A DNA stretch of 64,000 nt, taken from positions 248,001 to 312,000 of the forward strand of contig NZ_JAKNCJ010000001.1 in NCBI RefSeq assembly GCF_023509525.1, read 5' to 3'. The first letter of the stretch is position 1; each line of letters starts with the position of its first letter. The stretch comes from Brachybacterium equifaecis (GTDB lineage: Bacteria; Actinomycetota; Actinomycetes; Actinomycetales; Dermabacteraceae). Shown in pieces: positions 34,103 through 46,784 of this stretch. A model generated the notes under the pieces. It searched no databases. It saw only the letters and a program-made list of their open reading frames with translations, and had not been told where the DNA came from. The position numbers and the translations under genes were made by a program.

Positions 34103-35659
34103 TCACTGCGCGGCGGAGTCCGCCGCGGCGCGCACAGCGGCGTCCTCGACGCGCGCGGCGCGCAGGTAGTGCTCGCGCTCCTGAAGCTCGGGGTGGGTGC
34201 GCTTCACGAAGATCCAGCCGATCACCATGAGGATGGCGAACACCGGGATGGAGGAGAGGATCCACAGACCGAACGGGACGGTCTCTCCGGCAGCGTTCGT
34301 CGCCGTGGAGAAGCCGATCAGCACCACGATGCCGATCGTCGCGAGGATGCACAGCCAGGCAGCGACGGTGCCGCCCGGCATGGGCAGCTCGGAAGCGTCC
34401 TTGCCCTTCGTGCGACGCAGCACGATGACGCAGCCGAAGATGATCACCCACGAGCTCAGCACGCCCACAGCGGCCGTCTCCATCGCGAGGTCGAAGGCGA
34501 GGGAGCCCTTGCCGTGGCCGCCCGTGGCGAGGAACGCCACGATCAGGCCCACCAGGTAGAACGTCGACACCGCCAGCAGCGATGCGTACGGCACGTGGCG
34601 GGCGTTCATGCGGGTGAGCCACTGAGGGGCGTGGCCGTTCTCGGCCATCGTGCGGAAGATGCGGCCGATCGAGTAGAGGCCGGAGTTCGTGGAGGAGAAC
34701 GCGGCGGTCGCGACGACGATCGTCATCGCGGTGCCCATCCAGCCGATGCCGAGCTTCTCGAACACGGTCACGAACGGCGAGACGCCGTTCTCATAGGCAT
34801 CCGAGGGCAGCAGCAGGGCGAGCAGCAGGACCGAGCCGACATAGAACACGACGATGCGGACCACGACGGTGCGGATCGCCTTGGGGACCTCGGTGCGGGC
34901 GTCCTTCATCTCACCGGCGGTGATGCCGATGATCTCGATGCCGTTGTACGCGAAGACCACGCCCGAGAGGACGAAGATCATCGGCGCGACGCCGTGCGGG
35001 AAGAACGAGTCGTTCACCGCGGTGAAGTTGTGGAATCCGGCCTCGTAGATGCCGATCTTCGCGCTGAACAGGACCAGCAGGGTGCCGATCACGAGGAACG
35101 CGACGATGGCCGTGACCTTGATGATCGAGGCCCAGAACTCGAGCTCGCCGAACACGCGCACGGAGATGAGGTTCGCGGCGACCAGCAGCACGAGCGCGAT
35201 GAGCGCGGAGATGAACCAGCTGAGGTTCGGCAGCAGGTTCTGGATGTAGAGGCCGATGGCGATCAGCTCGGCGATGCCGGTGAGGCCCCAGTTGATGAAG
35301 TACGACCAGCCGGCGATGAACGCGCCCTTGGCGCCGAACAGCTCGCCGGCGTAGGAGACGAACGAGCCGGAGGAGCGGCGGTACATGATCAGCTCGCCGA
35401 TGGCGCGCATGAGGAAGAAGGCGAGGATGCCGCCGATGATGTAGGAGAGGATCAGGGCCGGGCCGACGGTGACGAGTCGGCCGCCCGCGCCCATGAACAG
35501 GCCCACGCCGATCGCGCCGCCGATGGCGATCATCGTGACCTGGCGGTGGCCGAGGGACTTGGCGTAGCCCTCGTGGGAGATCTCGTGGCCGTCTGCTCCG
35601 ACGGTGACGGTGCGCTCTGCGGCGGGCTGATGCCCTGCAGGCGGAGGAGTGCTGCTCAT
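34103..35659 (-). CDS. Amino acid permease, AnsP/GABA-permease-like (paralogue 2)
   Basis: Also 518 residues and about 12 spans, very similar to the next gene along most of its length: TMIAIGGAIGVGLFMGAGGRL, ELIMYRRSSGSFVSYAGELFG, KDARTEVPKAIRTVV, NSGLYSIGRIFRTMA and RTHPELQ recur in both. The differences concentrate in the termini and in loops such as the one near residue 220 (SAKIGIYEAGFHN here). The ATG at 35657-35659 follows AAGGGG. A tandem duplication with later substrate or regulatory divergence is the likely history. Confidence 0.88.
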   Translation of the reverse strand: MSSTPPPAGHQPAAERTVTVGADGHEISHEGYAKSLGHRQVTMIAIGGAIGVGLFMGAGGRLVTVGPALILSYIIGGILAFFLMRAIGELIMYRRSSGSFVSYAGELFGAKGAFIAGWSYFINWGLTGIAELIAIGLYIQNLLPNLSWFISALIALVLLVAANLISVRVFGELEFWASIIKVTAIVAFLVIGTLLVLFSAKIGIYEAGFHNFTAVNDSFFPHGVAPMIFVLSGVVFAYNGIEIIGITAGEMKDARTEVPKAIRTVVVRIVVFYVGSVLLLALLLPSDAYENGVSPFVTVFEKLGIGWMGTAMTIVVATAAFSSTNSGLYSIGRIFRTMAENGHAPQWLTRMNARHVPYASLLAVSTFYLVGLIVAFLATGGHGKGSLAFDLAMETAAVGVLSSWVIIFGCVIVLRRTKGKDASELPMPGGTVAAWLCILATIGIVVLIGFSTATNAAGETVPFGLWILSSIPVFAILMVIGWIFVKRTHPELQEREHYLRAARVEDAAVRAAADSAAQ

Positions 35660-36266
35660 CGTGTCCCCTTCAGCGGGGTCGTGAAGCTCCAGAGGCGGGC
35701 TGGGCCGGCCTGGGGTCCTGGTGCGCTTCGAACGGGTAGGGATGTGCACCGCCCGGAGGCGGCGCGGCGTTCTGCATCCCGGCTCCGGGCGGCTCCCTGC
35801 TGCTGCGGGGTGCCCTCCGTCACCGATCGACGCTGGAAATTACCCCGTGTTCACCAGCCCGTCATGCCGCGCCCGGGATCGCGGATCAGGCGCGTCCGCG
35901 CACGCAGAGAACGCCGAGACGCGTACACCCGTGACACAAAAAGGGTCTACCCGCAGAACTGCCGCTTTCGTGAATGATTGTTCAACAATCCTTCCCGTGC
36001 GTCCCGTATGCGGGACGCCGCGCGTGAGGAGCGCCACCGCGTCTTCAGTTTTCAGGGCGGATTCCGGCGCGTCCCGGATGTGATCCGCACCGCGCCCTCG
36101 CCTCACAGCCCGGATCGCAGGGCGCTCCTTCCCCCCTGCCGGGCGGCGCCCCGCTCTGCCCCGCCGGCCCGTCCCCTTCTCCACAATCCCCCGCGCAGCA
36201 CCGGGAGTCGTGAGAGGCTGAGAGCCACCTCACCGCCGGCTGAAGCCACGAACCGGAAGGGCCCTG
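35660..36266. other. 607-bp divergent intergenic region with two dyads
   Basis: No convincing gene is present between the permease and the flotillin gene. It contains a perfect dyad GATTGTT-C-AACAATC (35976-35990) and an 8-bp inverted repeat GCGTCCCG/CGGGACGC (35999-36006 and 36011-36018). The segment around 35930-35990 is AT-richer than its surroundings (ACACAAAAAGGG, GATTGTTCAACAATC), as promoter regions are. Both genes start at the edges of this gap, so it probably carries both promoters. Confidence 0.5.
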
Positions 36267-37862
36267 ATGGACCCCGCACTCCTCATACCGCTGATCATCG
36301 TCGGCGCGATCCTCGTGCTGGTCGCGATCGTGCTGTTCGTGATCGTCCGCAGCTATCGCATCGCCGCGCCGAACGAGGCGCTCATCATCACCGGGCGCAA
36401 CGCCGCCCGCTCAGCCGCCGACGTCGACCTCGAGTCCGGCGGTGCGCGCGTGGTCATCGGCTCGCGCGCGATCGTGCGCCCGTTCTTCGACCGCGCCTTC
36501 GTGCTGAGCCTCAGCTCCCGCCAGATCCAGGTCGAGATCGACGGCTACTCCAAGAACGGCATCCAGCTGCGCCTGCGCGGCGTCGCGCAGGTGAAGGTCG
36601 GCGGCACCGTCGAGGACGTCCGCCGCGCCTCCCAGCGCTTCCTGGACCAGCAGAAGAACATCGACCACTACAGCCAGGAGATCCTCTCGGGAACCCTGCG
36701 CGCGGTGGTCGGCACGCTGACGGTCGAGCAGATCATCCAGGATCGCGCCTCCTTCGCCGCTCAGGTGCAGGAGGAGGCCGCGCACTCGATGAACAACCAG
36801 GGCCTGGTCATCGACACCTTCCAGATCAGCGCCGTCGAGGACGACGGCTCCTACCTGCGCGACTGGGGACGCCCGGAGGCAGCTCTGGTCGCCAAGCGCG
36901 CGGCGATCGCCGAGTCCGATGCGAACCGCGAGGCCACCCAGGCCCGCAACATCAACCTCCAGCGCGAGGCCGAGTCCAAGCAGGAGCTCGATCTGCGCCA
37001 GGCCGAGATCAAGGAGCAGACCGACGCCCGCCAGGCCGTCGCGGACGCCGCCGGGCCGCTCTCGCGCGCGAACCAGCAGCAGAGGGTGATCGAGGCCGAG
37101 GAGGCCATCGCGATCCGCAACAACGATCTGCGCGAGAAGCAGCTGATCGCCGAGGTGCACAAGCCCGCCGAGGCCAAGCGCTACGCCGAGCAGCAGGATG
37201 CGGATTCGAAGAAGTACGCGCGCATCGCCGAGTCCGAGGCGCAGCTGACCGACGAGCGCAACCGCGCCGAGGCCCGTAAGGTCTCCTCCGAGGCGGAGGC
37301 GTTCTCCATCGAGGCCCGCGGCCGCGCCGAGGCCGAGGTCGAGCTGCAGCGCCGCTCGAAGGACGCCGAGGCCGTGCGCCTGGAGGGTCAGGCGCAGGCC
37401 GACTCGCAGCGTGCCCGCGGCGAGGCCGAGGGCGCGTCTATCCGCGCCAAGGGTGACGCCGAGGCGGAGACCACGCGCGCGAAGGCCGAGGCGTACAAGC
37501 AGTTCAACGAGGCCGCTGTGCTCTCCCAGGTCCTCGAGGTGCTCCCGAAGGTGGCCGGAGAGCTCGCCTCCCCGTACTCGAACATCGAGAGCCTCTCCGT
37601 CATCTCCTCCGACGGCGAAGCGAAGATCGGGCAGAACATCTCCGTGGGCCTCGCGCAGGTGCTCGAGATGGTGCGCTCCACCACGGGCATCGACTTCCAG
37701 GAGACGCTGCAGGCGGCCGCCGCGGGCGGGCGCCGCGTGAGCGCCGAGGCCGGTGCCGCGCAGTCGGCGCCCGGCTCGGTCGCAGCGCCCGCCGCGAGCA
37801 CGAGCACCCCTGCCGAGCAGGGCGGCGCTGCAGGCTCAGGGCAGGACGAGTCGCGCGCATGA
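36267..37862 (+). CDS. Flotillin-like SPFH/band 7 protein
   Basis: A 531-residue membrane-scaffold protein. An N-terminal hydrophobic hairpin (LLIPLIIVGAILVLVAIVLFVIV) anchors it. The SPFH domain (about residues 30-200) contains NEALIITGR, the run QVEIDGYSKNGIQLRLRGVAQVKV, and TLTVEQIIQDR. A long coiled coil of flotillin type with many Ala-Glu repeats (AEAEVELQRR, RAKGDAEAETTRAKAEA) occupies about 210-420. A low-complexity Ala/Ser/Gly tail ends it. Flotillins form oligomeric membrane microdomains. GGAAGG lies seven bases before the ATG. No NfeD partner gene is adjacent. Confidence 0.9.
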   Translation: MDPALLIPLIIVGAILVLVAIVLFVIVRSYRIAAPNEALIITGRNAARSAADVDLESGGARVVIGSRAIVRPFFDRAFVLSLSSRQIQVEIDGYSKNGIQLRLRGVAQVKVGGTVEDVRRASQRFLDQQKNIDHYSQEILSGTLRAVVGTLTVEQIIQDRASFAAQVQEEAAHSMNNQGLVIDTFQISAVEDDGSYLRDWGRPEAALVAKRAAIAESDANREATQARNINLQREAESKQELDLRQAEIKEQTDARQAVADAAGPLSRANQQQRVIEAEEAIAIRNNDLREKQLIAEVHKPAEAKRYAEQQDADSKKYARIAESEAQLTDERNRAEARKVSSEAEAFSIEARGRAEAEVELQRRSKDAEAVRLEGQAQADSQRARGEAEGASIRAKGDAEAETTRAKAEAYKQFNEAAVLSQVLEVLPKVAGELASPYSNIESLSVISSDGEAKIGQNISVGLAQVLEMVRSTTGIDFQETLQAAAAGGRRVSAEAGAAQSAPGSVAAPAASTSTPAEQGGAAGSGQDESRA

Positions 37863-37891
37863 CCGGCAGATGAGCATCGGGTGAGCAGACG

Positions 37892-37938
37892 GCGAGGGGC
37901 CGGGCAGGCGCGACGAAAGTCCCCACCCGGCCCCTCGC
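37892..37938 (+). terminator. Terminator after the flotillin gene
   Basis: A perfect 13-bp stem (GCGAGGGGCCGGG, 37892-37904, with 37926-37938) and 21-base loop, 30 bases after the stop. A possible -10 box for pfkA, TAAGGT, follows at about 37947. Confidence 0.65.
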
Positions 37939-37992
37939 TCTCTGCCTAAGGTGAGGATCAGCCCCTGACCGACGACGAGAGCGCGTGACCTC

Positions 37993-39021
37993 ATGAAGAT
38001 CGGCATTCTGACCTCCGGCGGCGACTGCCCGGGCCTCAACGCGGTGATCCGCGGGGCCGTGCTCACCGGCGACCGGCACTTCGAGGACGAGTTCGTGGGC
38101 TACCGCGACGGCTGGCGAGGCGTGATCGAGAACGATCTGGTGCCGATCCCCCGTCGCCGTGTGCGCGGCATCGGCCGCCAGGGCGGGACGATCCTCGGCA
38201 CCTCCCGTGCGAACCCCTTCCACGACGGGCAGGACGGCGCCGCGATCGTGCGCCGCGCCATGGAGGCCGAAGAGGTCGACGCGCTCATCGCCATCGGCGG
38301 CGATGGCACCCTCTACACGGCGAACCGGCTGTTCGAGGCGGGGATCCCGGTGGTCGGCGTGCCCAAGACCGTCGACAACGACCTGGATGCCACCGACTAC
38401 ACCTTCGGCTTCCACACGGCCGTGGAGATCGCGACGGAGTCCCTGGACCGGCTGCGCATGACCGGTGACTCGCACCACCGGTGCATGGTGGCCGAGGTGA
38501 TGGGTCGGTCGGTCGGCTGGATCGCGCTGCACTCGGGCATGGCCGCCGGTGCGCACGTCATCTGCATCCCCGAGTTCCCGCTCTCCCTGGACGAGATCTG
38601 CGCGCACGTGCAGAGCGCCTGGGACCGGCGCCGGGCGCCGCTCGTGGTGGTCGCCGAGGGCTTCCAGCCCCGCGACGCCCCCGCCGGCCTCATGGACTAC
38701 GAGCTGGACGAGTTCGGCCGGCCGCGCTTCGGCGGGATCGCGCAGGCTCTCGCCCCGCTCATCGAGCAGCGCCTCGGCATCGAGTCGCGCGCGACGGTGC
38801 TCGGCCACATCCAGCGCGGCGGCGAGCCCACCGCGTACGACCGGGTGCTCGCCACGCGCTTCGGCATGGCGGTGATGGACCTCGTCCACAGCCGCCGCTA
38901 CGGACGCATGGTCTCGCTGCGCGGCACCGACATCGTGGACGTCCCGCTCACCGAGGCGATCGACAACCCCAAGGCAGTTCCGGCCAGCCGCTGGGACGAG
39001 GCGCGCGCCCTGTTCGGCTGA
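37993..39021 (+). CDS. pfkA: 6-phosphofructokinase (actinobacterial mixed-type)
   Basis: Phosphorylates fructose-6-phosphate at C1. The 342 residues contain the nucleotide loop TSGGDCPGLNAVIRG, IGGDGT (102-106) and PKTVDND (124-130) with catalytic Asp128, plus MGRSVGWIALHSG and GHIQRGG. At the two positions that separate ATP from pyrophosphate users it has Gly105 (ATP-like, E. coli Gly104) and Lys125 (pyrophosphate-like, E. coli Gly124). Streptomyces ATP-dependent enzymes show the same mix, so ATP is the likelier donor. It probably has its own promoter after the flotillin terminator and is convergent with dnaE. Confidence 0.95.
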   Translation: MKIGILTSGGDCPGLNAVIRGAVLTGDRHFEDEFVGYRDGWRGVIENDLVPIPRRRVRGIGRQGGTILGTSRANPFHDGQDGAAIVRRAMEAEEVDALIAIGGDGTLYTANRLFEAGIPVVGVPKTVDNDLDATDYTFGFHTAVEIATESLDRLRMTGDSHHRCMVAEVMGRSVGWIALHSGMAAGAHVICIPEFPLSLDEICAHVQSAWDRRRAPLVVVAEGFQPRDAPAGLMDYELDEFGRPRFGGIAQALAPLIEQRLGIESRATVLGHIQRGGEPTAYDRVLATRFGMAVMDLVHSRRYGRMVSLRGTDIVDVPLTEAIDNPKAVPASRWDEARALFG

Positions 39022-39084
39022 TCCGCTCGCGGCGGCCGGGCGGCCCCCCTCCCCCGTGCCGCCCCGCTATCGACCCGCCCCGCC

Positions 39085-42648
<3,564 letters not shown>

Positions 42649-42654
42649 GGATCA

Positions 42655-42660
42655 AGGGTA
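42655..42660 (-). promoter_or_regulatory. Candidate leaderless -10 box for dnaE
   Basis: TACCCT on the minus strand, six bases before the ATG at 42646-42648, with no Shine-Dalgarno. Confidence 0.45.
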
Positions 42661-42743
42661 GTCGGGCCCTGTGACGAGCGGGCCTCTCAGACTCGCCCCG
42701 GCGCCGTCGCGAGGGTCACCGCGGAGACGGGAATGCGGACGCT

Positions 42744-43466
42744 CTAGCCGCGTGCCGAGCCCGGGTCCTCTTCTGCCTCGTGCTCCCGGAGGGTCTCGGT
42801 GAGCAGGGAGTCGACATACTCCCCCGCCTGCTCGAAGCTGAGGGCGCGGCCGTCGGCGCGCGGAGGCATGCCCTCGACGAAGGCCCCGCCGTGCCAGGCC
42901 ATCGACTCATCCGGCAGGCGCGGATCCGCATCGCGCCACAGGTCCACGGGTACGCCGTGCGCGGCGAGATCCCGCGCGAGGGCGTCGGCATCAGCGGCGC
43001 TCCCGGCGCGGGAGAGGATCGCGACCAGCAGAGACTGGGCCGACCACGCCTCCGCATCGTCCCGCCCGGGCTGCGCGTGCTCGGCGACGAGCGCCGCGAA
43101 GCTCGCCGCGAGGGAGAGGTCGCCGTCCTCGAAGTGGTCCTTCGCCACGCGGAGTGCGAGCTGCGGGATCAGCTCGGGGGCCTCCCACAGCACGCTCGCG
43201 CCGATCAGGCTCATGCCGACGCCGGTGGGGAAATCCGGGTGCGCCGCCACCGGGCTCGAGGGCGCGCGGCCGGCGCGGCGATCATCGTCGGCCGCGATGT
43301 AGGCGCGCGCCGCGGCGAGGACCGCATCGCGCGCGGACACGTCATCGCGCAGTGCGACAGCGGCCTCCGCGGGGGCGAGGCCGAGCAGCCCCGACACCCG
43401 CTCCCAGGGGAATGCGGCGCGCTGGAGCGCCCGCTCCCGGGCCGCGCCGCTGTTCTCCTTCGACAT
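42744..43466 (-). CDS. Protein of unknown function between rluD and dnaE
   Basis: A 240-residue soluble, mostly helical protein with no signal peptide or membrane span. Visible features are a polar start (SKENSGAARERALQRAAFPWERV), the region AHPDFPTGVGMSLIGASVLWEAPELIPQLALRVAKDHFEDGD in the middle, and a short acidic C-terminus. The ATG shares one base with the rluD stop (TGATG), so it is cotranslated with rluD. It looks like a helical-repeat scaffold, but I recognise no family. Confidence 0.6.
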   Translation of the reverse strand: MSKENSGAARERALQRAAFPWERVSGLLGLAPAEAAVALRDDVSARDAVLAAARAYIAADDDRRAGRAPSSPVAAHPDFPTGVGMSLIGASVLWEAPELIPQLALRVAKDHFEDGDLSLAASFAALVAEHAQPGRDDAEAWSAQSLLVAILSRAGSAADADALARDLAAHGVPVDLWRDADPRLPDESMAWHGGAFVEGMPPRADGRALSFEQAGEYVDSLLTETLREHEAEEDPGSARG

Positions 43467-44392
43467 CAGCCCTCGCGCAGGATCTCGAGCGCGCGCTGGA
43501 GATCGGCCGGGTACTGCGAGGTGAACGTGACCTGCTCGCCGCTGACCGGGTGCACGAAGGACAGCTCGACGGCGTGCAGCCACTGGCGCACGAGTCCCAG
43601 TCGCTTCGCGAACGTCGGATCCGAGCCGTAGAGCGGATCGCCCACCAGCGGGTGGCGCATGGCGGAGAAGTGCACGCGGATCTGGTGGGTGCGGCCGGTC
43701 TCCAGGTGCACCTCGTTCAGCGAGGCGCCCGGCAGCTCCTCGATCACCTCGTAGTGGGTGACCGATGCCTTCCCCGAGCTCAGCACCGCGAACTTGTAGT
43801 CGTGCTTCGGGGAACGGCCGATGGGCGCGTCGATCGTGCCCTGCGGCGGGACGGGCACCCCCTGGCAGAGCGCATGGTAGGTCTTCGAGACGGTGCGGGC
43901 GCGGAACGCGTCCTTCAGCACCGTGTACGCGCGCTCGGTGCGCGCCACGACCATCAGCCCGCTGGTGCCGACGTCGAGACGCTGCACGATGCCGCGGCGC
44001 TCCGGATCCCCGGAGGTCATGATGCTGACGCCCGCGCCGGCGAGGTGCCCGAGGACCGTCGGCCCGGACCAGCCGGCCGCCGGATGGGCGGCGACGCCGA
44101 CGGGCTTCTCGATCACGACGATGTCGTCGTCCTGGAAGACGAGGTGCATGCCCTCGACGATGCTGGGGCGCACCTGCACGGGCGGCTTCTCCTCGGGGAT
44201 CTGCACGCGCAGCAGCGAACCGGGCTCGAGCCGCGCGGAGCGCGCCGGCTCCGCGCCGTCGACATGCACGGCGCCGCTGCTGACGAGCTCCGCGGCGCGG
44301 GTGCGGGAGAAGCCCAGCAGTCGCGCGAGACCGACGTCCACCCGCTCACCGGCGAGGCCCTCGGGCACCGGGAGGATGCGCTCGGTGCTCAT
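43466..44392 (-). CDS. rluD: Ribosomal large subunit pseudouridine synthase, RluA/RluD family
   Basis: A 308-residue RNA pseudouridine synthase. An S4 RNA-binding domain at the N-terminus ([31 protein letters not shown]) is followed by the catalytic domain with RLDVGTSGL holding the catalytic Asp, and [13 protein letters not shown]. By position (after lspA) it is the usual actinobacterial RluD-like gene; which 23S rRNA uridines it modifies cannot be said from sequence. Its ATG overlaps the lspA stop by four bases. Confidence 0.92.
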   Translation of the reverse strand: MSTERILPVPEGLAGERVDVGLARLLGFSRTRAAELVSSGAVHVDGAEPARSARLEPGSLLRVQIPEEKPPVQVRPSIVEGMHLVFQDDDIVVIEKPVGVAAHPAAGWSGPTVLGHLAGAGVSIMTSGDPERRGIVQRLDVGTSGLMVVARTERAYTVLKDAFRARTVSKTYHALCQGVPVPPQGTIDAPIGRSPKHDYKFAVLSSGKASVTHYEVIEELPGASLNEVHLETGRTHQIRVHFSAMRHPLVGDPLYGSDPTFAKRLGLVRQWLHAVELSFVHPVSGEQVTFTSQYPADLQRALEILREG

Positions 44393-44991
44393 CGGCGCTC
44401 CCCCGCGGGAGTCTCCCGTGCGGGCTCGTCGGGCGCGGGCGCCGTCGGCAGTCCGAGGATGCTCAGCAGCACCAGCAGGATCGCGCCGGAGACCACGCCC
44501 ATATCGGCCACGTTGAACACGGGCCAGTGGGGCAGCACGAGGAAGTCCACCACCCAGCCGCGGAACGGACCGGGGGCGCGCAGCAGGCGGTCGTGGATGT
44601 TGCCGAGCGCGCCGCCGAGGATGAGCCCCAGGGTCACCGCGTACCACGGGGAGCGCACAGCGCGGATCGCGAATACGACCACTCCCGCGGCGATCGCCAG
44701 CTGCAGGATCGTGACCACCGGGGTGATGCCGGAGCCCATGCCCCAGGCCGCCCCCGAGTTGTACAGCAGGCGCAGCTGCAGCAGCTCGCCGAGCAGCGGC
44801 CGAGCGGAGTCGGTCTCGAGGTTCGCCTCTGCCCAGTGCTTGGTGACCTGGTCGAGCACGAACAGCACGGCGGCGATCGCGACCACCAGCACCAGCGCGG
44901 CGGAACGGGTCATCGCGCGGGGGGCCGACGAACGGCGACCGCCCGGCGCGGTGCGCCCGGCGGTCGCCGTCGTGGTGGAGCTGTGACTCAC
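44389..44991 (-). CDS. lspA: Lipoprotein signal peptidase II
   Basis: Membrane aspartic protease that cleaves lipoprotein signal peptides after lipidation, for example those of the two binding proteins in this window. The 200 residues show four spans, the first ending in [10 protein letters not shown], and the catalytic Asp pair in LGNIHDRLL and [17 protein letters not shown] is the other conserved loop. It begins at GTG 44989-44991, overlapping the divIVA stop by four bases (GTGA). A 26-residue shorter ATG start is the alternative. Confidence 0.94.
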   Translation of the reverse strand: MSHSSTTTATAGRTAPGGRRSSAPRAMTRSAALVLVVAIAAVLFVLDQVTKHWAEANLETDSARPLLGELLQLRLLYNSGAAWGMGSGITPVVTILQLAIAAGVVVFAIRAVRSPWYAVTLGLILGGALGNIHDRLLRAPGPFRGWVVDFLVLPHWPVFNVADMGVVSGAILLVLLSILGLPTAPAPDEPARETPAGERR

Positions 44992-45644
44992 AGGCCGAAG
45001 GAGGTCTGCTTGTCCTGCGTGTCGGTGGTGTCCAGATCGCGCAGCTGGTTCTCCAGGTAGTTGCGCAGACGGTTGCGGTAGTCGCGCTCGAAGGTGCGCA
45101 GACCCTCGATCGTCTTCTCCAGCTCGCTCTTCTTGACCTCGAGGGCCTCGAGGGTCGTGCGGGACTTCTCCTCGGCCTCGCCGACGATGCGACGGTGCTC
45201 GGAGTTGGCGTCCGCGATGAGGCGGTCGCGCTCGTCCTCGCCGTTCTTGACGTACTCGTCGTGCAGACGATTCGCCAGGGCGATGATGCCGGCGGCCGAC
45301 TGGTCGGCGCTCTCGGCGGTGGGAGCCGCGGCGGCCGGGGCGGCGACGACGCCGTGGACCTGCGTGGCCTCCTCGACGTCCTGCGCGGGCTCGGTCTCCT
45401 CGTAGGCGGCAGCGGCGTCCTCACGCACGGGCTGCACCTCGCGGGGAGTGGACTCCAGCTCCGCGATGCGGTTGTGGGCCTCGTCCAGCTCGCGGGTCAG
45501 GCGGGCGTTCTCGTCGAGGAGCTCCTGCAGGCGCGGCAGGACCTCGAGGTCGAGGAAGTTGTCCACCTCGTCCATGTCGTAGCCCTCGGAGAACCGCACC
45601 GGGGTGAACCGCTTGTTATCCAGGTCTTCCGGCATCAGAGCCAT
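44988..45644 (-). CDS. divIVA: DivIVA/Wag31 polar growth protein
   Basis: Cytoplasmic coiled-coil protein that marks curved membrane at poles and septa and directs peptidoglycan synthesis in actinobacteria. The N-terminal lipid-binding domain reads [19 protein letters not shown], followed by a coiled coil ([26 protein letters not shown]), an Ala/Pro/Glu linker (about 70-115) and a second coiled coil (about 120-205: [23 protein letters not shown]). 218 residues. Upstream, TACCCT lies in the gap after a small hairpin, so a promoter here is likely. Confidence 0.95.
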   Translation of the reverse strand: MALMPEDLDNKRFTPVRFSEGYDMDEVDNFLDLEVLPRLQELLDENARLTRELDEAHNRIAELESTPREVQPVREDAAAAYEETEPAQDVEEATQVHGVVAAPAAAAPTAESADQSAAGIIALANRLHDEYVKNGEDERDRLIADANSEHRRIVGEAEEKSRTTLEALEVKKSELEKTIEGLRTFERDYRNRLRNYLENQLRDLDTTDTQDKQTSFGL

Positions 45645-45736
45645 GGGTCACCTTCTCGTCAATCTCGTAGTCCGTCGCGCCGGAGTGGGCGCATCTGCTG
45701 ACAGGGTAGCGGATGCACCTGCGCCGCGCCCCCGGA

Positions 45737-45754
45737 GGGCCCGCGAGCGGGCCC
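45737..45754 (-). terminator. Short hairpin after yggT
   Basis: GGGCCCGC (45737-45744) and GCGGGCCC (45747-45754) form an 8-bp stem with a two-base spacer, in the 194-bp gap between yggT and divIVA. The loop is very tight, so it may open partly. Confidence 0.4.
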
Positions 45755-45838
45755 CGCAGGGCCGCGCCGCGTCTCGCAGATCACATCCCCGCCGCAGTCC
45801 GCGGGACCGCTCCCACCCGGAGCGGAGCGTGGGGGCGT

Positions 45839-46129
45839 TCAGATCGCGAAGCGCGCCAGCACGGAGAGCACGAGGGAGCACGCCAGCAGCAGCACCATCA
45901 GCGAGAGATCCAGTGCCACCGCTCCCAGCCGGACCGGGGGGATGAGGCGGCGCAGCAGCTTCACCGGCGGGTCGGTCAGCGTGAACACGGTCTCGAACAG
46001 CACGAGCACGGCGCCGCGGGGCCGGTAGTCGCGGGCGTAGCCGCGGATCCAGTCGATGACCAGCCGTGCCAGCAGCAGGAGCGAGTAGAGCAGCAGTCCG
46101 AGGTAGAGGACGGACGCCAGGATCTCCAC
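45839..46129 (-). CDS. YggT-family small membrane protein
   Basis: The 96-residue protein has two hydrophobic stretches (LASVLYLGLLLYSLLLLARLVIDWI; LDLSLMVLLLACSLVLSVLA) around TDPPVKLLRRLIPPVRLGA, the YggT family motif (D-P-x-x-x-x-x-R-x-x-P). Function is not known, but the gene is almost always next to sepF in Gram-positive division clusters. It starts five bases after the sepF stop. Confidence 0.92.
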   Translation of the reverse strand: MEILASVLYLGLLLYSLLLLARLVIDWIRGYARDYRPRGAVLVLFETVFTLTDPPVKLLRRLIPPVRLGAVALDLSLMVLLLACSLVLSVLARFAI

Positions 46130-46134
46130 GCCGC

Positions 46135-46623
46135 TCAGCTCTGGTTGTAGAAGGTGCCCTCGTCAGTGGAGGCGTCGCCGTCCACCTGCACGAACTCGGG
46201 CGAGAGCAGGAAGACCTTCGAGGTGATCCGCTCGATGGAGCCGCGAAGGCCGAACACCAGGCCAGCGGAGAAGTCGACCATGCGCTTCGCGTCGCCGTCC
46301 TGCATGTCGGACAGGTTCATGATCACGGGGACCCCGTCGCGGAACGACTCGCCGATGGCCTTGGCGTCGTTGTACGAGCGCGGGTGGATCGTGGTGATGC
46401 GCTGCATGGAGTCCTCCGCGGAATGCTGCTGGACCGACAGCACGTGACCGCGCTGGCGGATCGGGGTGACCTGGGCCTCGCGCTCGGCGGGGCTCTCGAC
46501 GACGCGGTCGGCGCGACGGGCGACGGGCGCCTCCTCGCGGCGCGGGGCCTCGTCCTCGTAGTAGTCCTCGTCGACCTCGTTCGCCAGGCCGAGAGCGACC
46601 ATCGCGTTGTGCCAGGCTCCCAT
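46135..46623 (-). CDS. sepF: Cell division protein SepF
   Basis: SepF binds membrane and the FtsZ C-terminal tail and anchors the Z-ring; it stands in for FtsA, which this cluster lacks. The 162 residues have an amphipathic N-terminus ([13 protein letters not shown]), an acidic linker ([14 protein letters not shown]) and the SepF core from about residue 70 ([33 protein letters not shown], then [19 protein letters not shown] and VFLLSPEFV). No gap-filling yggS gene is found between it and pgeF. Confidence 0.95.
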   Translation of the reverse strand: MGAWHNAMVALGLANEVDEDYYEDEAPRREEAPVARRADRVVESPAEREAQVTPIRQRGHVLSVQQHSAEDSMQRITTIHPRSYNDAKAIGESFRDGVPVIMNLSDMQDGDAKRMVDFSAGLVFGLRGSIERITSKVFLLSPEFVQVDGDASTDEGTFYNQS

Positions 46624-46784
46624 GGATGCTCTCCCGATGCTCAGATGTGGTGGCTGTGATGCGTGCAGGGCGGGCGCTCCGACGGCACGGCTGTGCGCAG
46701 GGGCCCTGAGGCGAAACTACCCGAGGCGCGAAGCCCGCGCAGGGAGGCCGCCGGTGTGTCGGCGCGTCGTCGGCGCGCCCTGCG

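Noticed and set aside
35840-36184. 114-codon minus-strand frame in the permease/flotillin gap
   Set aside because: Its translation is Arg/Gly-rich without motifs, its start lacks a ribosome-binding site, and it covers the dyads and probable promoters.
36978-37500. Possible repeat or recombination hotspot in the flotillin gene
   Set aside because: The repetitive GCCGAGGCC-like codons come from the Ala-Glu coiled coil usual for flotillins.
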